From: Xanthomarina sp. F2636L
GTDB lineage: Bacteria; Bacteroidota; Bacteroidia; Flavobacteriales; Flavobacteriaceae
Assembly: GCF_026410195.1 (NCBI RefSeq)
Contig: NZ_JAPMLM010000072.1
Location: forward strand, 51,954-115,953
DNA: 64,000 nt
Direction of reading: 5' to 3'
A model generated the notes under the pieces. It had not been told where the DNA came from. It did no database searches and saw nothing but the letters and a program-made list of their open reading frames with translations. Below, one piece after another: positions 35,614 through 46,724 of the stretch; the stretch's first letter is position 1; each line of letters opens with the position of its first letter. The translations under genes were made by a program, and so were the position numbers.

Positions 35614-36030
35614 ATGAATTCCATACTTATATTTTTTTCTTTTTTATTCGGATTTTTCTCTAATGAAAACCCAAAATTAATCGTTAATATTCAAAATATT
35701 CAATCACTTCAAGGTGACATTTTAATTGGAGTTTATAATTCTGAAGAAGGTTTTTTAGGTGATGAGACCGTGATTAAAGAATATAAAATAACTGTAAATA
35801 AAACAACTGAGAGTTTTATAATAACCGATTTACCTATTGGAAATTATGCCATTTCCCTATTTCACGATGAAAACTCTGACGGAGTTTGTAATCTAAATTT
35901 TATAGGCATCCCTAAAGAGCCTTATGGGTTTTCTAATAATTATAAACCCAAATTTTCAGCACCTAAATTTAAAGATTGTAAATTCTCTCTTCTTAAAAAT
36001 CAAGAATTAGATATTAAATTAATAAATTAA
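35614..36030 (+). CDS. DUF2141 exported protein
   Basis: A 138-residue protein with a short N-terminal hydrophobic export signal (about 3-15) followed by a beta-sandwich pattern. LQGDILIGVYNSEEGFL and IGNYAISLFHDENSDGVCNLN are characteristic of DUF2141. The acidic DENSDG loop could bind calcium. It starts 31 bases before an HdeD-like membrane gene in the same direction. Function unknown. Confidence 0.85.
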   Translation: MNSILIFFSFLFGFFSNENPKLIVNIQNIQSLQGDILIGVYNSEEGFLGDETVIKEYKITVNKTTESFIITDLPIGNYAISLFHDENSDGVCNLNFIGIPKEPYGFSNNYKPKFSAPKFKDCKFSLLKNQELDIKLIN

Positions 36031-36070
36031 CCAAAACTTAATAATACAAACCAATTAAAACAATATCATT

Positions 36071-36709
36071 ATGGAAACATCCTTTTTAAAATCAATTAAA
36101 GAAGCTATTAAACATTGGTATATCCCTCTACTTGTAGGAGTTTTCTTTGTTATAGTAAGTATCGTGGTATTCACCTCTCCAGCTGGATCTCTACTTACTT
36201 TATCTATTCTTTTTGCATTCTCCTTTTTATTCGGAGGTTTGTCGGAAGTTGTATTTTCAATTGTTAACAGACATCAATTAGAAAATTGGGGCTGGTCTTT
36301 AGCTTTTGGAATTATCACCTTTATTGTAGGTACTTCCCTTTTAATTCATCCAGCATTATCTATGACTGTTCTGGCGTTTTATATCGGGTTTATTATTCTA
36401 TTCCGTTCAGTAGCTGCTATCAGTTTTGCGCTTGATATTAAAAGATATGGAAGTAAAAATTGGGGTATTCTATTAGCTCTTGGTATTTTAGGGTCTGTCT
36501 TTTCATTTATATTAATTTGGAATCCGGTATTTGTTGGAATGAGTGTAGTTATCCTAATAGCATTAAGTTTTTTAATTGCTGGTCTTTTTAGCATCTATTT
36601 ATCCTTGCAATTACGCAAACTACATAAATCCTCTAAAACCATATCTGCTAAATTAAAAGCACGTTACGATGATTTAATGGAAGACATTCGGGACGAATGG
36701 GAGGATTAA
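36071..36709 (+). CDS. HdeD-family (DUF308) membrane protein
   Basis: A 212-residue inner-membrane protein with six hydrophobic segments (about 14-33, 37-58, 67-88, 92-112, 124-144, 150-170), each pair similar, as in the DUF308 repeat. A charged cytoplasmic tail follows (about 175-212). HdeD is linked to acid and stress tolerance in enterobacteria; here the role is unknown. Lies in a rightward run of genes that leads to the Tmm region. Confidence 0.85.
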   Translation: METSFLKSIKEAIKHWYIPLLVGVFFVIVSIVVFTSPAGSLLTLSILFAFSFLFGGLSEVVFSIVNRHQLENWGWSLAFGIITFIVGTSLLIHPALSMTVLAFYIGFIILFRSVAAISFALDIKRYGSKNWGILLALGILGSVFSFILIWNPVFVGMSVVILIALSFLIAGLFSIYLSLQLRKLHKSSKTISAKLKARYDDLMEDIRDEWED

Positions 36710-36785
36710 TAAGCAATTATTGATTTAGTTTGAATAACCATAAAACATACATATTTCACTCAGATTTATACTTAAAACAAATATT

Positions 36786-37565
36786 ATGGATACTTCAAAA
36801 TTTTTCGATTTAAAAAATAAAACAGCTATCATTACAGGTGGAGCAGCTGGAATAGGTAAAGCATGTTGCGAAATTTTAGCAGCATATGGAGCAAACGTTG
36901 TTGTTTCAGATTACAATTTAGAGGCTGCCGAAAAAACAGCTAAAGAAATTAATGCAAATGGTGGAAAAGCCATAGCAATAGATTGTAACGTACTGGATGA
37001 CGATGCTCTGGTAAATCTAGTGGATAAAACTGTTAAAGAGTTTGGAAGCATAGAAATCTTGGTTAATAATGTTGGTGGCGGTGGCGCTGGCAAAGAAAGT
37101 CCTTATGATATTGAAGTAAAACAATTCAAAAAGGTTTTTGATATGAATGTGTTTAGCATGTGGAGACTGTGTCAGTTAGTAGCACCGCACATGAAAAAAG
37201 CGGGTTATGGAAGTATCATTAATATGTCTTCTATGGCTTCTATAAACACAAGTCCTGCAATTAGTGCTTATGCGTCGTCTAAAGCTGCAATTAATCACAT
37301 GACACGTAATTTAGCTTACGATTATGGCCCAGATAATATTAGAATGAATGCTATTGGACCAGGAGCAACAAGGACACATGCTTTAAGCACCGTTTTAACA
37401 CCAGAAATAGAAAAAGCCATGCTTAAACATACGCCAATTCATAGATTAGGTGAAGCAGTGGATATTGCAGGAGCCGTACTTTATTTTGCAGCACCAATTT
37501 CTAGCTGGACTAGCGGACAGGTTATCTTTATTAATGGCGGGGGAGAACAAACTTTAGATATGTAG
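36786..37565 (+). CDS. Short-chain dehydrogenase/reductase
   Basis: A 259-residue classical SDR. Nucleotide-binding TGGAAGIGK is at about 18-26, NNVGG at 89-93, catalytic Ser in IINMSSMAS and the YASSK pair (Tyr and Lys) about 155-159, with NGGGE near the C terminus. It resembles 7-alpha-hydroxysteroid or glucose-type dehydrogenases. The real substrate is unknown. It ends at a hairpin at 37602, so tmm has a separate start. Confidence 0.88.
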   Translation: MDTSKFFDLKNKTAIITGGAAGIGKACCEILAAYGANVVVSDYNLEAAEKTAKEINANGGKAIAIDCNVLDDDALVNLVDKTVKEFGSIEILVNNVGGGGAGKESPYDIEVKQFKKVFDMNVFSMWRLCQLVAPHMKKAGYGSIINMSSMASINTSPAISAYASSKAAINHMTRNLAYDYGPDNIRMNAIGPGATRTHALSTVLTPEIEKAMLKHTPIHRLGEAVDIAGAVLYFAAPISSWTSGQVIFINGGGEQTLDM

Positions 37566-39301
<1,736 letters not shown>

Positions 39302-39352
39302 GACTTAAAACTTCGGTAGTAAGCAGCGTTAATTATAAATTAAAATTATATT

Positions 39353-39382
39353 AAAAGCAATTGTATTCAGCAATTGCTTTTT
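39353..39382 (+). terminator. Terminator of tmm, overlapping the next promoter
   Basis: 11-bp stem AAAAGCAATTG / CAATTGCTTTT with T-run. The left arm carries the TTG of the promoter for the next gene. Confidence 0.8.
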
Positions 39383-39389
39383 AACTTTG
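39361..39389 (+). promoter_or_regulatory. Promoter of the EamA permease gene
   Basis: TTG (39361-39363), 18 bases, TAACTTTG (39382-39389). The ATG at 39395 lies where transcription should begin, so the mRNA may have almost no leader. Confidence 0.6.
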
Positions 39390-39394
39390 TACCC

Positions 39395-40294
39395 ATGGGG
39401 AAACTATTCGAAAATCGTTGGTTTTTATTAATTATCATCGCGCTTACCTGGGGAAGTTCCTTTATTTTAATAAAAAAATCATTAGTAATTTTCACTCCAT
39501 ATCAAATTGGTGCCATTCGTGTTGGAGTTTCTGGATTACTCTTGACATATATAGGAGTACCAGCCTTACTAAAAATGTCTAAAAACACCGTATTTTGGAT
39601 TATAACTGCAGGTTTCTTTGGAAATTTCTTCCCTATGTTTCTATTTCCTTTAGCCCAAACCCATGTTAGTAGTTCTATGGCTGGGATTTTAGACTCTTTA
39701 GTGCCAGCATTTGTATTGATTATAGGTTTTTCTCTCTTTGGAATAAAAAGTAAAACCACTCAAGTTATAGGTGCTCTAATTGGCTTTTTGGGTGCAGCTT
39801 GTTTAATGTACTTTTCTGAAACCTCAAGCGAAGATTCACAAATAGCTTATGCCTTATTGATTGTATTGGCAACTGCCTGTTACGCCTTGGCTGCCTTAAT
39901 TATAAAAATGAAACTAGAACACGTTCCCTCCAAACAACTTTCAGGGAGTGTTTTCAGCATTTGGATGATTCCTTCTTTTTTAATTTTAATTAACACAGGA
40001 TTTTTCAATACTTTTAATTCAAATCCTGAAACATGGGAAGCTTTGGGGTATTTAGGAATTCTTACTATTTTAGGAACGGCAATTGCAATCATTTTATATT
40101 ATAAGTTGATTAAAAACACATCGCCCGTATTTGCAAGTAGTGTCACCTATTTATTACCCTTAGTTGCTATTATTTGGGGCCTATTAGATGGTGAAGAATT
40201 TTCAATTTGGTATCTTGTAGGAAGTATTTTAATATTTATAGGCATTTACCTAATTAGAGAAAAGAAAAAGAAACCTCAATTGGTTCCAAGATAA
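39395..40294 (+). CDS. EamA/DMT-family permease
   Basis: A 299-residue membrane protein with ten hydrophobic helices in two EamA repeats (LTWGSSFILIKKSL near the first; LLPLVAIIWGLLDGEEFSIW in the last). The family moves amino acids, nucleotides or other small metabolites. I start at the ATG at 39395 because an in-frame codon at 39374 lies inside the terminator/promoter. It is followed 24 bases later by mscS. Substrate is unknown; an amine or osmolyte would fit the neighbour tmm. Confidence 0.87.
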   Translation: MGKLFENRWFLLIIIALTWGSSFILIKKSLVIFTPYQIGAIRVGVSGLLLTYIGVPALLKMSKNTVFWIITAGFFGNFFPMFLFPLAQTHVSSSMAGILDSLVPAFVLIIGFSLFGIKSKTTQVIGALIGFLGAACLMYFSETSSEDSQIAYALLIVLATACYALAALIIKMKLEHVPSKQLSGSVFSIWMIPSFLILINTGFFNTFNSNPETWEALGYLGILTILGTAIAIILYYKLIKNTSPVFASSVTYLLPLVAIIWGLLDGEEFSIWYLVGSILIFIGIYLIREKKKKPQLVPR

Positions 40295-40318
40295 AAAATT
40301 ATTTAAAAATTAACTGAC

Positions 40319-41407
40319 ATGACGGAGTTTTTCGAAACCTATAAATCACAATTAATAAGTACTACAATAGTTATTAGCACTGTTGTTATTCTTTATTTTA
40401 TAACTAACATCATACATAAATGGTTATTAAATAAAGAAAAAAAAATGTTCCCTTCGGCTCCTCTAAGACCAGTTAATATTATTAAACGCATTTTAAATGT
40501 TTTATGGTTGGTTTTAGGACTTATAGCCATCGCTTTTATTTTTGTGGATAGTGCAAAAAGTGAAACTCTTATTCACACATTTAAATTAGCTTCATACTTA
40601 GGACTTGTTGCAGTTATAACTATTGTTGCAGCTTCCGTTGTTAACATGTGGTTTAAGTATAAAATTCAAGAAAAAATTGACCTTCACTACGATCCCACAA
40701 GTTTTAAATTTTTACGCTATGTTGCCGTATTTACCATTTGTTTTGTCGGAGTTTTATTTGGTCTCTTGGCTTTTCCTTCTCTTAAAGGTGTAGCACAAAC
40801 AGCGCTAGGCGGTGCTGGAGTTATTGCCCTAATTGCTGGGGTTGCATCACAAGAAGCCTTATCCAATTTGGTTGGAGGAGTCTTTATTATTTCGTTTAAA
40901 CCGTTTAAAATTGGCGACACTGTTAAAGTTACAGATACCATGGTAGGTACTGTTACAGATATAACCTTGCGTCATACCATAATTCGTAATTATGAAAATA
41001 AAATGATCGTGATTCCCAATGCCATTATGAATAAAGAAAAATTAATTAATTACGATTTAGGTGAATTAAAATGTTGCGAACGTATTGAAATTGGTATTTC
41101 TTATGATAGTGATATAGAATTGGCAAAAAAAATCATGAGAGAAGAATGTGAAAACCATCCGTTAATTTTAGACAATCGTACAGAGTTGGAAAAAAAAGAT
41201 GGTCTTCCCGTAGTAAAAACTGCCTTAACACAACTTAATGATTCTTCAATGACCATTAGAGCTTGGTCTTGGGCACGAAATTATTCAGATTCTTTTGCTT
41301 TAAAATGTGATGTTTTAGAAAGTATTAAAAAGCGCTTTGACAACGAAGGAATAGAAATTCCTTTCCCTTACAGGACCATTGTTATGAAAGATAATCAAGG
41401 TAAATAA
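40319..41407 (+). CDS. MscS-family mechanosensitive channel
   Basis: A 362-residue membrane protein with four hydrophobic segments, then the MscS pore helix (GGAGVIALIAGVASQEALSNLVGG, about residues 162-185) and the beta domain (FKIGDTVKVTDTMVGTVTDI, HTIIRNYENKMIVIPNAIM). It opens under membrane tension and releases solutes on osmotic downshift. It comes just after tmm and the EamA permease, so it may relieve the cell of an accumulated osmolyte such as TMAO. That link is inference. Confidence 0.9.
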   Translation: MTEFFETYKSQLISTTIVISTVVILYFITNIIHKWLLNKEKKMFPSAPLRPVNIIKRILNVLWLVLGLIAIAFIFVDSAKSETLIHTFKLASYLGLVAVITIVAASVVNMWFKYKIQEKIDLHYDPTSFKFLRYVAVFTICFVGVLFGLLAFPSLKGVAQTALGGAGVIALIAGVASQEALSNLVGGVFIISFKPFKIGDTVKVTDTMVGTVTDITLRHTIIRNYENKMIVIPNAIMNKEKLINYDLGELKCCERIEIGISYDSDIELAKKIMREECENHPLILDNRTELEKKDGLPVVKTALTQLNDSSMTIRAWSWARNYSDSFALKCDVLESIKKRFDNEGIEIPFPYRTIVMKDNQGK

Positions 41408-41844
41408 AAAAAATAATTAACACCCGAATTATAGGCTATTAATGGCTACAACATGACATACTTGAAGAAATATATCCAATCTGACCCTAACTCTAAAAGA
41501 AGAAATAAAAATAATTGAATTCTTTTAATTAATTAATATCCAAACTAACAAAAGTCATAGGATATCAAAAAAAGAATTCAGATATTTATAATGCTATTAA
41601 TCGAAGAAGCCAGTTTAACATATTAGTTTCTTAAAAAAGAAGCATCTATTTAAAAGTAGATGCTTTTTTTTATAAATTATCAGCTGTATTGCATTTAGCT
41701 TCCAACACAGAAATCTTTGCTACAGTTCTCTATTCATTCTTTTTTGACCTTATTCACCTTTAATATAAGCTATTCTAGATTATTATTAAGTTTATTCTGA
41801 AGTGTTCTTCTAGGAAGCAAATTTAATTTTAAAATTAATTGAAT
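41408..41844. other. 437-base gap, mostly without recognisable features
   Basis: A/T-rich. It holds one clear hairpin at 41636-41670 with a T-run. No reading frame of convincing length, start or composition was found on either strand. Confidence 0.6.
41636..41670 (+). terminator. Terminator downstream of mscS
   Basis: Stem AAGCATCTA / TAGATGCTT with an 8-base loop and a T7 run, 230 bases past the mscS stop. It may instead serve an unseen short transcript. Confidence 0.7.
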
Positions 41845-43434
41845 TTACTTCATTATTCTCGTCAGATGAAAGAATTTCTTATAACTTTCAGGTATGTTTG
41901 AAACTTCTAACAAAGATCCTGGTTTCATATAAGGATATATGTCTTCGTATGTTTGCACATTATATAAACCTACTCTTTTGCTTATGTGTTCACGGGTTAA
42001 CTCTTCTGGACCGTTGAGACCAGCAGCAGCAACAAGCTCCAAGAAACTATGAATTGTAGCTTCATGATATCGTTTTGCTCTAGGTGCTTTGTCATCAACA
42101 ACTAATCCTCTTGTTAAGGATGGGTTTTGGGTTGCAACACCAACAGGACAGGTATTTGAATTACATTGAAGCGCTTGAATACATCCAATTGAAAGCATCA
42201 TGGCTCTTGCACTGTTACAGCCATCTGCGCCAAGAGCAATGGCTCTAGCCATATGAAAACCTGTAATGATTTTTCCAGCAACAATTACTTTTATTTCTTC
42301 TCTTAAACCAAAACCAACTAAGGTGTCATGAACAAAAATTAATCCTTCACGTAATGGCATTCCCATCGAGTTAGAAAATTCTACTGGTGCAGCTCCTGTA
42401 CCCCCTTCTCCTCCATCAACAGTTATAAAATCTGGCAAAATTTTTGTGTAAATCATCGCTTCACAAAAATCCATAAACTCTTGTTTTCGACCTAAACATA
42501 ATTTAAAACCTATAGGCTTTCCATCTGAAAGTTCTCGTAGCTTTTTTATAAAATGCATGAACTCAATCGGGTCTTTAAAAGCTGAATGAGAAGGTGGGGA
42601 ATGTACTGCGATATGAGGTTTTATATGTCTTATTTTAGCTATTTCTTCAGTGTTTTTTGATGCAGGCAAGATACCTCCATGACCTGGTTTTGCGCCTTGA
42701 GATAATTTAATTTCAATCATTTTAACTTCTGGCCTGATAGCATTTTCTCTAAAAGTAGATTCATTAAAACTCCCATCATCATGTCTACAGCCAAAATAAC
42801 CTGTTCCTATTTGCCAAATAAGATCTCCTCCATGTTCTAAATGGTAGTTACTAATACCACCTTCACCTGTATTATGTGCAAAATTTCCCATTTTAGCTCC
42901 TTTATTCAACGCCATAATGGCATTTTTACTTAAAGACCCAAAACTCATTGCAGAAATATTCAGCAAACTAGAAGAGTAAGGTTGCTTGCATTCTTTACCT
43001 CCAATCAATAATCTTGGAAACTCGCCTATATCTTTAGGGTTATTTTTTGCATACATCGAATGTTCCAACCATTCGTATCCAGAATGATATATATCCATTT
43101 GTGTACCAAATGGTTCGGTATCATTCATCCCTTTAGCTCTTTGATACACAAGAGATCTTAAAATACGGTTTATAGGTCGTCCTTGCGTGTCTGTTTCTAC
43201 AAAGTACTGCATGATTTCGGGTCTAATAGACTCTAGCATGTATCTAAAACGACCTATAAGCGGAAAGTTTCTTCTAATAGTACGTTTCTTCTGAAAAACA
43301 TCATAGAGACCTAAAAGGATAAGTGGTCCTATTAATAGAAATAGCCACAAAACTGGTTTCCAAAAAATGGAAATAATAGCAATGGACACTGTTAGCAGGA
43401 AAGAAATAATTACAAAGTATTCACGAGCTTTCAT
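41845..43434 (-). CDS. Membrane-anchored FMN-binding glutamate synthase-like protein
   Basis: A 529-residue protein with two N-terminal membrane helices (about 6-24, 27-45), then the FMN-binding TIM barrel of glutamate synthase: LSQGAKPGHGGILPASK, TVDGGEGGTGAAP and VAGKIITGFHMARAIALGAD. The [3Fe-4S]-type cysteines in CIQALQCNSNTC (C-x5-C-x4-C) are intact. The amidotransferase domain of GltB is missing, and no small subunit gene is near. It belongs to the stand-alone family known in archaea and bacteria; its donor and partner are not known. Confidence 0.87.
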   Translation of the reverse strand: MKAREYFVIISFLLTVSIAIISIFWKPVLWLFLLIGPLILLGLYDVFQKKRTIRRNFPLIGRFRYMLESIRPEIMQYFVETDTQGRPINRILRSLVYQRAKGMNDTEPFGTQMDIYHSGYEWLEHSMYAKNNPKDIGEFPRLLIGGKECKQPYSSSLLNISAMSFGSLSKNAIMALNKGAKMGNFAHNTGEGGISNYHLEHGGDLIWQIGTGYFGCRHDDGSFNESTFRENAIRPEVKMIEIKLSQGAKPGHGGILPASKNTEEIAKIRHIKPHIAVHSPPSHSAFKDPIEFMHFIKKLRELSDGKPIGFKLCLGRKQEFMDFCEAMIYTKILPDFITVDGGEGGTGAAPVEFSNSMGMPLREGLIFVHDTLVGFGLREEIKVIVAGKIITGFHMARAIALGADGCNSARAMMLSIGCIQALQCNSNTCPVGVATQNPSLTRGLVVDDKAPRAKRYHEATIHSFLELVAAAGLNGPEELTREHISKRVGLYNVQTYEDIYPYMKPGSLLEVSNIPESYKKFFHLTRIMK

Positions 43435-43736
43435 AAAGTAAATTGATTATTATGTTAAGAAAAAACATTTAAATTAGTTGATTTCAGTATGCTAAATATA
43501 ATTTTAAAAATTAAGCAAATCTAGTTCTTAATTCTCGAATTATTAAGATAAATGTTCTTGTTAAAATAAAATAACACATGAAAATCTTGTCTGAAGTGCA
43601 TCTAGGCATCTATCAACTTTTTCATGTATATTAATATATCGTTTAATGTATATTTTTAATCTTTGTCCCAAATAAACTGAAGGCAAATGCTACAACTGTT
43701 AATTTAACAAGTCTGTTTTGGGTTTGGATATTGTGA
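43435..43736. other. 302-base gap upstream of the glutamate synthase-like gene
   Basis: A/T-rich. It must hold the promoter of the leftward gene at 43434 and the end of the clpS transcript unit, but I found no exact promoter box, strong hairpin or coding frame. Confidence 0.5.
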
Positions 43737-44012
43737 TTAAACTATTTCTGCACTTAATCCAGCCTCTAATAACATAGAGCACCTTGGCTCTAATTCTTTG
43801 TAAGCTCCTGTTTTTACTGTGCATTTTCCTTTATAGTGGACTATAATAGAGCATTGCTCTGCTTGCTCAGCAGTATGTTGACATGCATAAATAAGCGTGT
43901 TTATAACGTGATCGAAAGTATTTACTTCATCATTATACAAAACAATCTCATTATTCTTTTGCTCTAAAGTGTCAACACTTCCTTGTTCTTGTATTTTTTC
44001 TTTAGTACTCAT
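43737..44012 (-). CDS. clpS: Clp protease adaptor ClpS
   Basis: A 91-residue adaptor that hands N-degron proteins to ClpA/ClpC. The core is LYNDEVNTFDHVINTLIYAC (about 25-44), including the Asn/Asp of the N-degron pocket, then the conserved AEQC and HYKGKCTVKTG. Length is normal. It is the end gene of a leftward operon after prmA with 19 bases between. Confidence 0.95.
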   Translation of the reverse strand: MSTKEKIQEQGSVDTLEQKNNEIVLYNDEVNTFDHVINTLIYACQHTAEQAEQCSIIVHYKGKCTVKTGAYKELEPRCSMLLEAGLSAEIV

Positions 44013-44031
44013 TATAAAAAGTTTTATCCTA

Positions 44032-44868
44032 CTAATTTAAAAATTTTAATGCAACCCATTGGTTCTTTTCAATTGTTTCTACGAGTTTCAGTTGGTATTT
44101 ATTACATGCTTCTTCAATAGCTGAAATATCATCTTTATAAAAGCCACTTAAAAACAACATCCCGTTGGCATTTAAGCATTTAATATAAGCTTCCATATCA
44201 TTGAGCAAAATATTTCTGTTAATATTAGCAATTATTACATCATATGTTCTAACTCCCAACAAACTAGCATCGCCTTCCAAAACAGTTATATGCTTACAAT
44301 TATTTCGCTCTACATTTTCTAAACTATTAATAAAGCACCAATTATCATAATCGATAGCATCAACTGGTTTGGCGCCTTTCATTTCAGCAAGAATAGCTAA
44401 AACTCCTGTACCACATCCCATATCTAAAACAGATTTCCCTTCAAAATCATTTTTTAAAATATGTTGGATCATCATGTGCGTGGTTTCATGATGTCCTGTT
44501 CCAAAACTCATTTTTGGTTCGATTACAATATCATAGGTGGTATCAGGTTTTTCATGAAAAGGCGCTCTTACAGAACATTTATTTGCAACAACAATCGGAC
44601 TGAAATTCTTTTCCCATTCTTGATTCCAATTTACCTGTTCTATTTCATTAAAGGAATAATTAATTTGAAATTCATTTGATTTTAAAACCTGAATGTCCTC
44701 CAAAATAGCATCGTGCCATTCGTTTTTTTGAATATAAGCTGTAACACCTTCTTCGGTTTCCACAAAACTTTCAAAACCTGCATAACCTAACTCAGCAATT
44801 AAAATTTCTGTTCCAGGCTGTAAAGGGGATACTTTAAAATCGTAACCTATATATATAGTATTTGACAT
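44032..44868 (-). CDS. prmA: Ribosomal protein L11 methyltransferase
   Basis: A 278-residue SAM-dependent methyltransferase that trimethylates L11. The N-terminal substrate domain is followed by MSFGTGHHETTHMM (about 124-137) and the SAM motif VLDMGCGTGVLAIL (about 147-160). IIANINRN is the post-I acidic/NPP-like motif. Second from last in the tpiA-prmA-clpS run. Confidence 0.95.
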   Translation of the reverse strand: MSNTIYIGYDFKVSPLQPGTEILIAELGYAGFESFVETEEGVTAYIQKNEWHDAILEDIQVLKSNEFQINYSFNEIEQVNWNQEWEKNFSPIVVANKCSVRAPFHEKPDTTYDIVIEPKMSFGTGHHETTHMMIQHILKNDFEGKSVLDMGCGTGVLAILAEMKGAKPVDAIDYDNWCFINSLENVERNNCKHITVLEGDASLLGVRTYDVIIANINRNILLNDMEAYIKCLNANGMLFLSGFYKDDISAIEEACNKYQLKLVETIEKNQWVALKFLN

Positions 44869-44889
44869 AATTTAATTTATTACTAAGAA

Positions 44890-45639
44890 TTAAAAAGCGT
44901 TCACTATGGCATAAAAATCTTCTGCCTTAAGTGCTGCGCCACCAATTAATCCGCCATCTACATCTGGCTTAGAGAAAATTTCTTTAGCATTATTTGGTTT
45001 TACAGATCCTCCATATAAAATAGAAACACTATCTGCCACTTCTTTTCCATATTTGTTAGTCAACGTTTTTCTAATAAACGCATGCATCTCTTGAGCTTGT
45101 TCTGGACTTGCCGTTTCACCTGTTCCAATGGCCCAAACGGGTTCGTAAGCTAACACGATTCTTTCAAATGCATTTGCTTTTAAATGAAATAAGCCATTTT
45201 TTATCTGACTTTCGACAATAGCCTCGTGATTTCCTGCTTTTCTATCTGCTAATTCTTCTCCAAAACAAAAAATAACACGTATCTTATTATTCAACGCTGC
45301 ATCAACTTTTTTTGCGAGCATGTCGTCCGTTTCATTAAAATAAGCACGACGTTCGCTATGCCCTAAAATGACTGTTTGCACTCCAACACTTTTTAACATA
45401 TCTGCACTTACTTCTCCTGTATATGCTCCAGATTCTGCAAAATGCATATTTTGAGCAACCACTTCAATTTTAGAATTTCTAAGAGCCTCAAAGGCATGCC
45501 AAAGGTTTGTAAACGTTGGTGCAATCATCACCTCTGCATTAGACGTTTGAGCTTGTTTTTTTAATTCGGTGATTAATGATTCTGTCATTGCCAAATCATT
45601 ATTCATTTTCCAGTTGCCTGCAACAATATGTTTTCTCAT
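44890..45639 (-). CDS. tpiA: Triose-phosphate isomerase
   Basis: A 249-residue TIM barrel that interconverts dihydroxyacetone phosphate and glyceraldehyde 3-phosphate. GNWKMN (8-13, catalytic Lys), GHSERR (about 94-99, His), AYEPVWAIGTG (about 165-175, Glu and the flexible loop) and YGGSVKPNNA are all intact. It starts seven bases after the peptide permease gene. Confidence 0.98.
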   Translation of the reverse strand: MRKHIVAGNWKMNNDLAMTESLITELKKQAQTSNAEVMIAPTFTNLWHAFEALRNSKIEVVAQNMHFAESGAYTGEVSADMLKSVGVQTVILGHSERRAYFNETDDMLAKKVDAALNNKIRVIFCFGEELADRKAGNHEAIVESQIKNGLFHLKANAFERIVLAYEPVWAIGTGETASPEQAQEMHAFIRKTLTNKYGKEVADSVSILYGGSVKPNNAKEIFSKPDVDGGLIGGAALKAEDFYAIVNAF

Positions 45640-45646
45640 AATTCTT

Positions 45647-46687
45647 TTATTCTAAAGTTACTTTCGGATCTAGCCAAGCATATATAATATCTACAAAAAT
45701 ATTGATTATTATAAAGAGTAGTGCAATAATTAACACAGAACCCATAATAACTGGCAAATCTAAGGTATTTAAAGCATTTACAATCTCTTTTCCAAGGCCA
45801 TTCCATCCAAAAATATATTCTACAAAAACGGCTCCAGCTAACATAGAGGCAAACCAACCTGAAATAGCGGTTACTACTGGGTTTAGTGCGTTTTTAATGG
45901 CGTGTTTTCTAATAATTTGAAATTCGCTTAAACCTTTAGCTCTAGCTGTTCTTATATAATCTTGATTAAAAACTTCTAATAAAGAGTTTCTCATTAATTG
46001 GATAACTACAGCCAAAGGACGAATTCCCAAAACAATAGCAGGAAGGATTAAATTTTTCCACTGAATGTGCATGGCTTCACCATAATCGTCTAATTCGTAC
46101 AAACTCCCAGTCATTTCTAAATTTGTGTATTTGTGAAGTACAAACCCAAACAACCAAGCAAATAAAATAGCGCTGAAAAAAGAAGGCACACTCATACCAA
46201 CTGTACTTACAATCTGGATGACTTTATCCAACCAAGTATCTTTATATAATGCAGAAACAACCCCTAAAACCAAACCGATTAAAAGTGCTATACAAATAGC
46301 ACTTACTGCCAAAACAAAGGTGTTTGGCAGTGTTTCTGCTAAAACCTGACTCACTTTCTTTCCTTGTTTGGTAAAAGACTCTCTTAAATATGGGAATTTG
46401 ACTACCGTTATGGTATTACCAATGGAGAACAAAGGTAAAGCTGAATATTTTCCATCTCGTAAATACGTGTACTCTGTTTCCGTTTGTGAATGAAACGAAA
46501 TGGGTGACAAATCGTTTAAATAATAAAAATACTGTGTGCTTATGGGTTTATCGAAACCATACTTCTGTTTAACAATGGCTAATTGGGTACTATCTTCATT
46601 TTGACCAAGCATCATTTGTGCTGGATCTCCAGGAAGCACATTAAATAAAAAAAATATCACAGTCACTACTCCAAATAAAGTAAGCAA
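45647..46687 (-). CDS. Peptide-type ABC transporter permease (DppB/OppB family)
   Basis: An inner-membrane permease of at least 346 residues with six membrane helices. It has the conserved VLPGDPAQMMLGQ after the first helix and the ATPase-contact EAA loop region (RTARAKGLSEFQIIRKHAIKNA). The annotated start is a TTG that would cut the first helix. In frame upstream, codons back to 46723 encode LIRYLLNKTLYAL, the expected N terminus, but offer only CTG or ATT as a start. The true start is therefore probably the CTG at 46723, two bases after the DoxX-like stop. No other Dpp subunits are adjacent. Confidence 0.85.
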   Translation of the reverse strand: MLTLFGVVTVIFFLFNVLPGDPAQMMLGQNEDSTQLAIVKQKYGFDKPISTQYFYYLNDLSPISFHSQTETEYTYLRDGKYSALPLFSIGNTITVVKFPYLRESFTKQGKKVSQVLAETLPNTFVLAVSAICIALLIGLVLGVVSALYKDTWLDKVIQIVSTVGMSVPSFFSAILFAWLFGFVLHKYTNLEMTGSLYELDDYGEAMHIQWKNLILPAIVLGIRPLAVVIQLMRNSLLEVFNQDYIRTARAKGLSEFQIIRKHAIKNALNPVVTAISGWFASMLAGAVFVEYIFGWNGLGKEIVNALNTLDLPVIMGSVLIIALLFIIINIFVDIIYAWLDPKVTLE

Positions 46688-46724
46688 AGCGTACAGGGTT
46701 TTATTTAAAAGATAGCGAATCAGG

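Noticed and set aside
41408..41844. Possible hidden gene in the gap after mscS
   Set aside because: No frame on either strand with a plausible start and coding composition; only a terminator hairpin.
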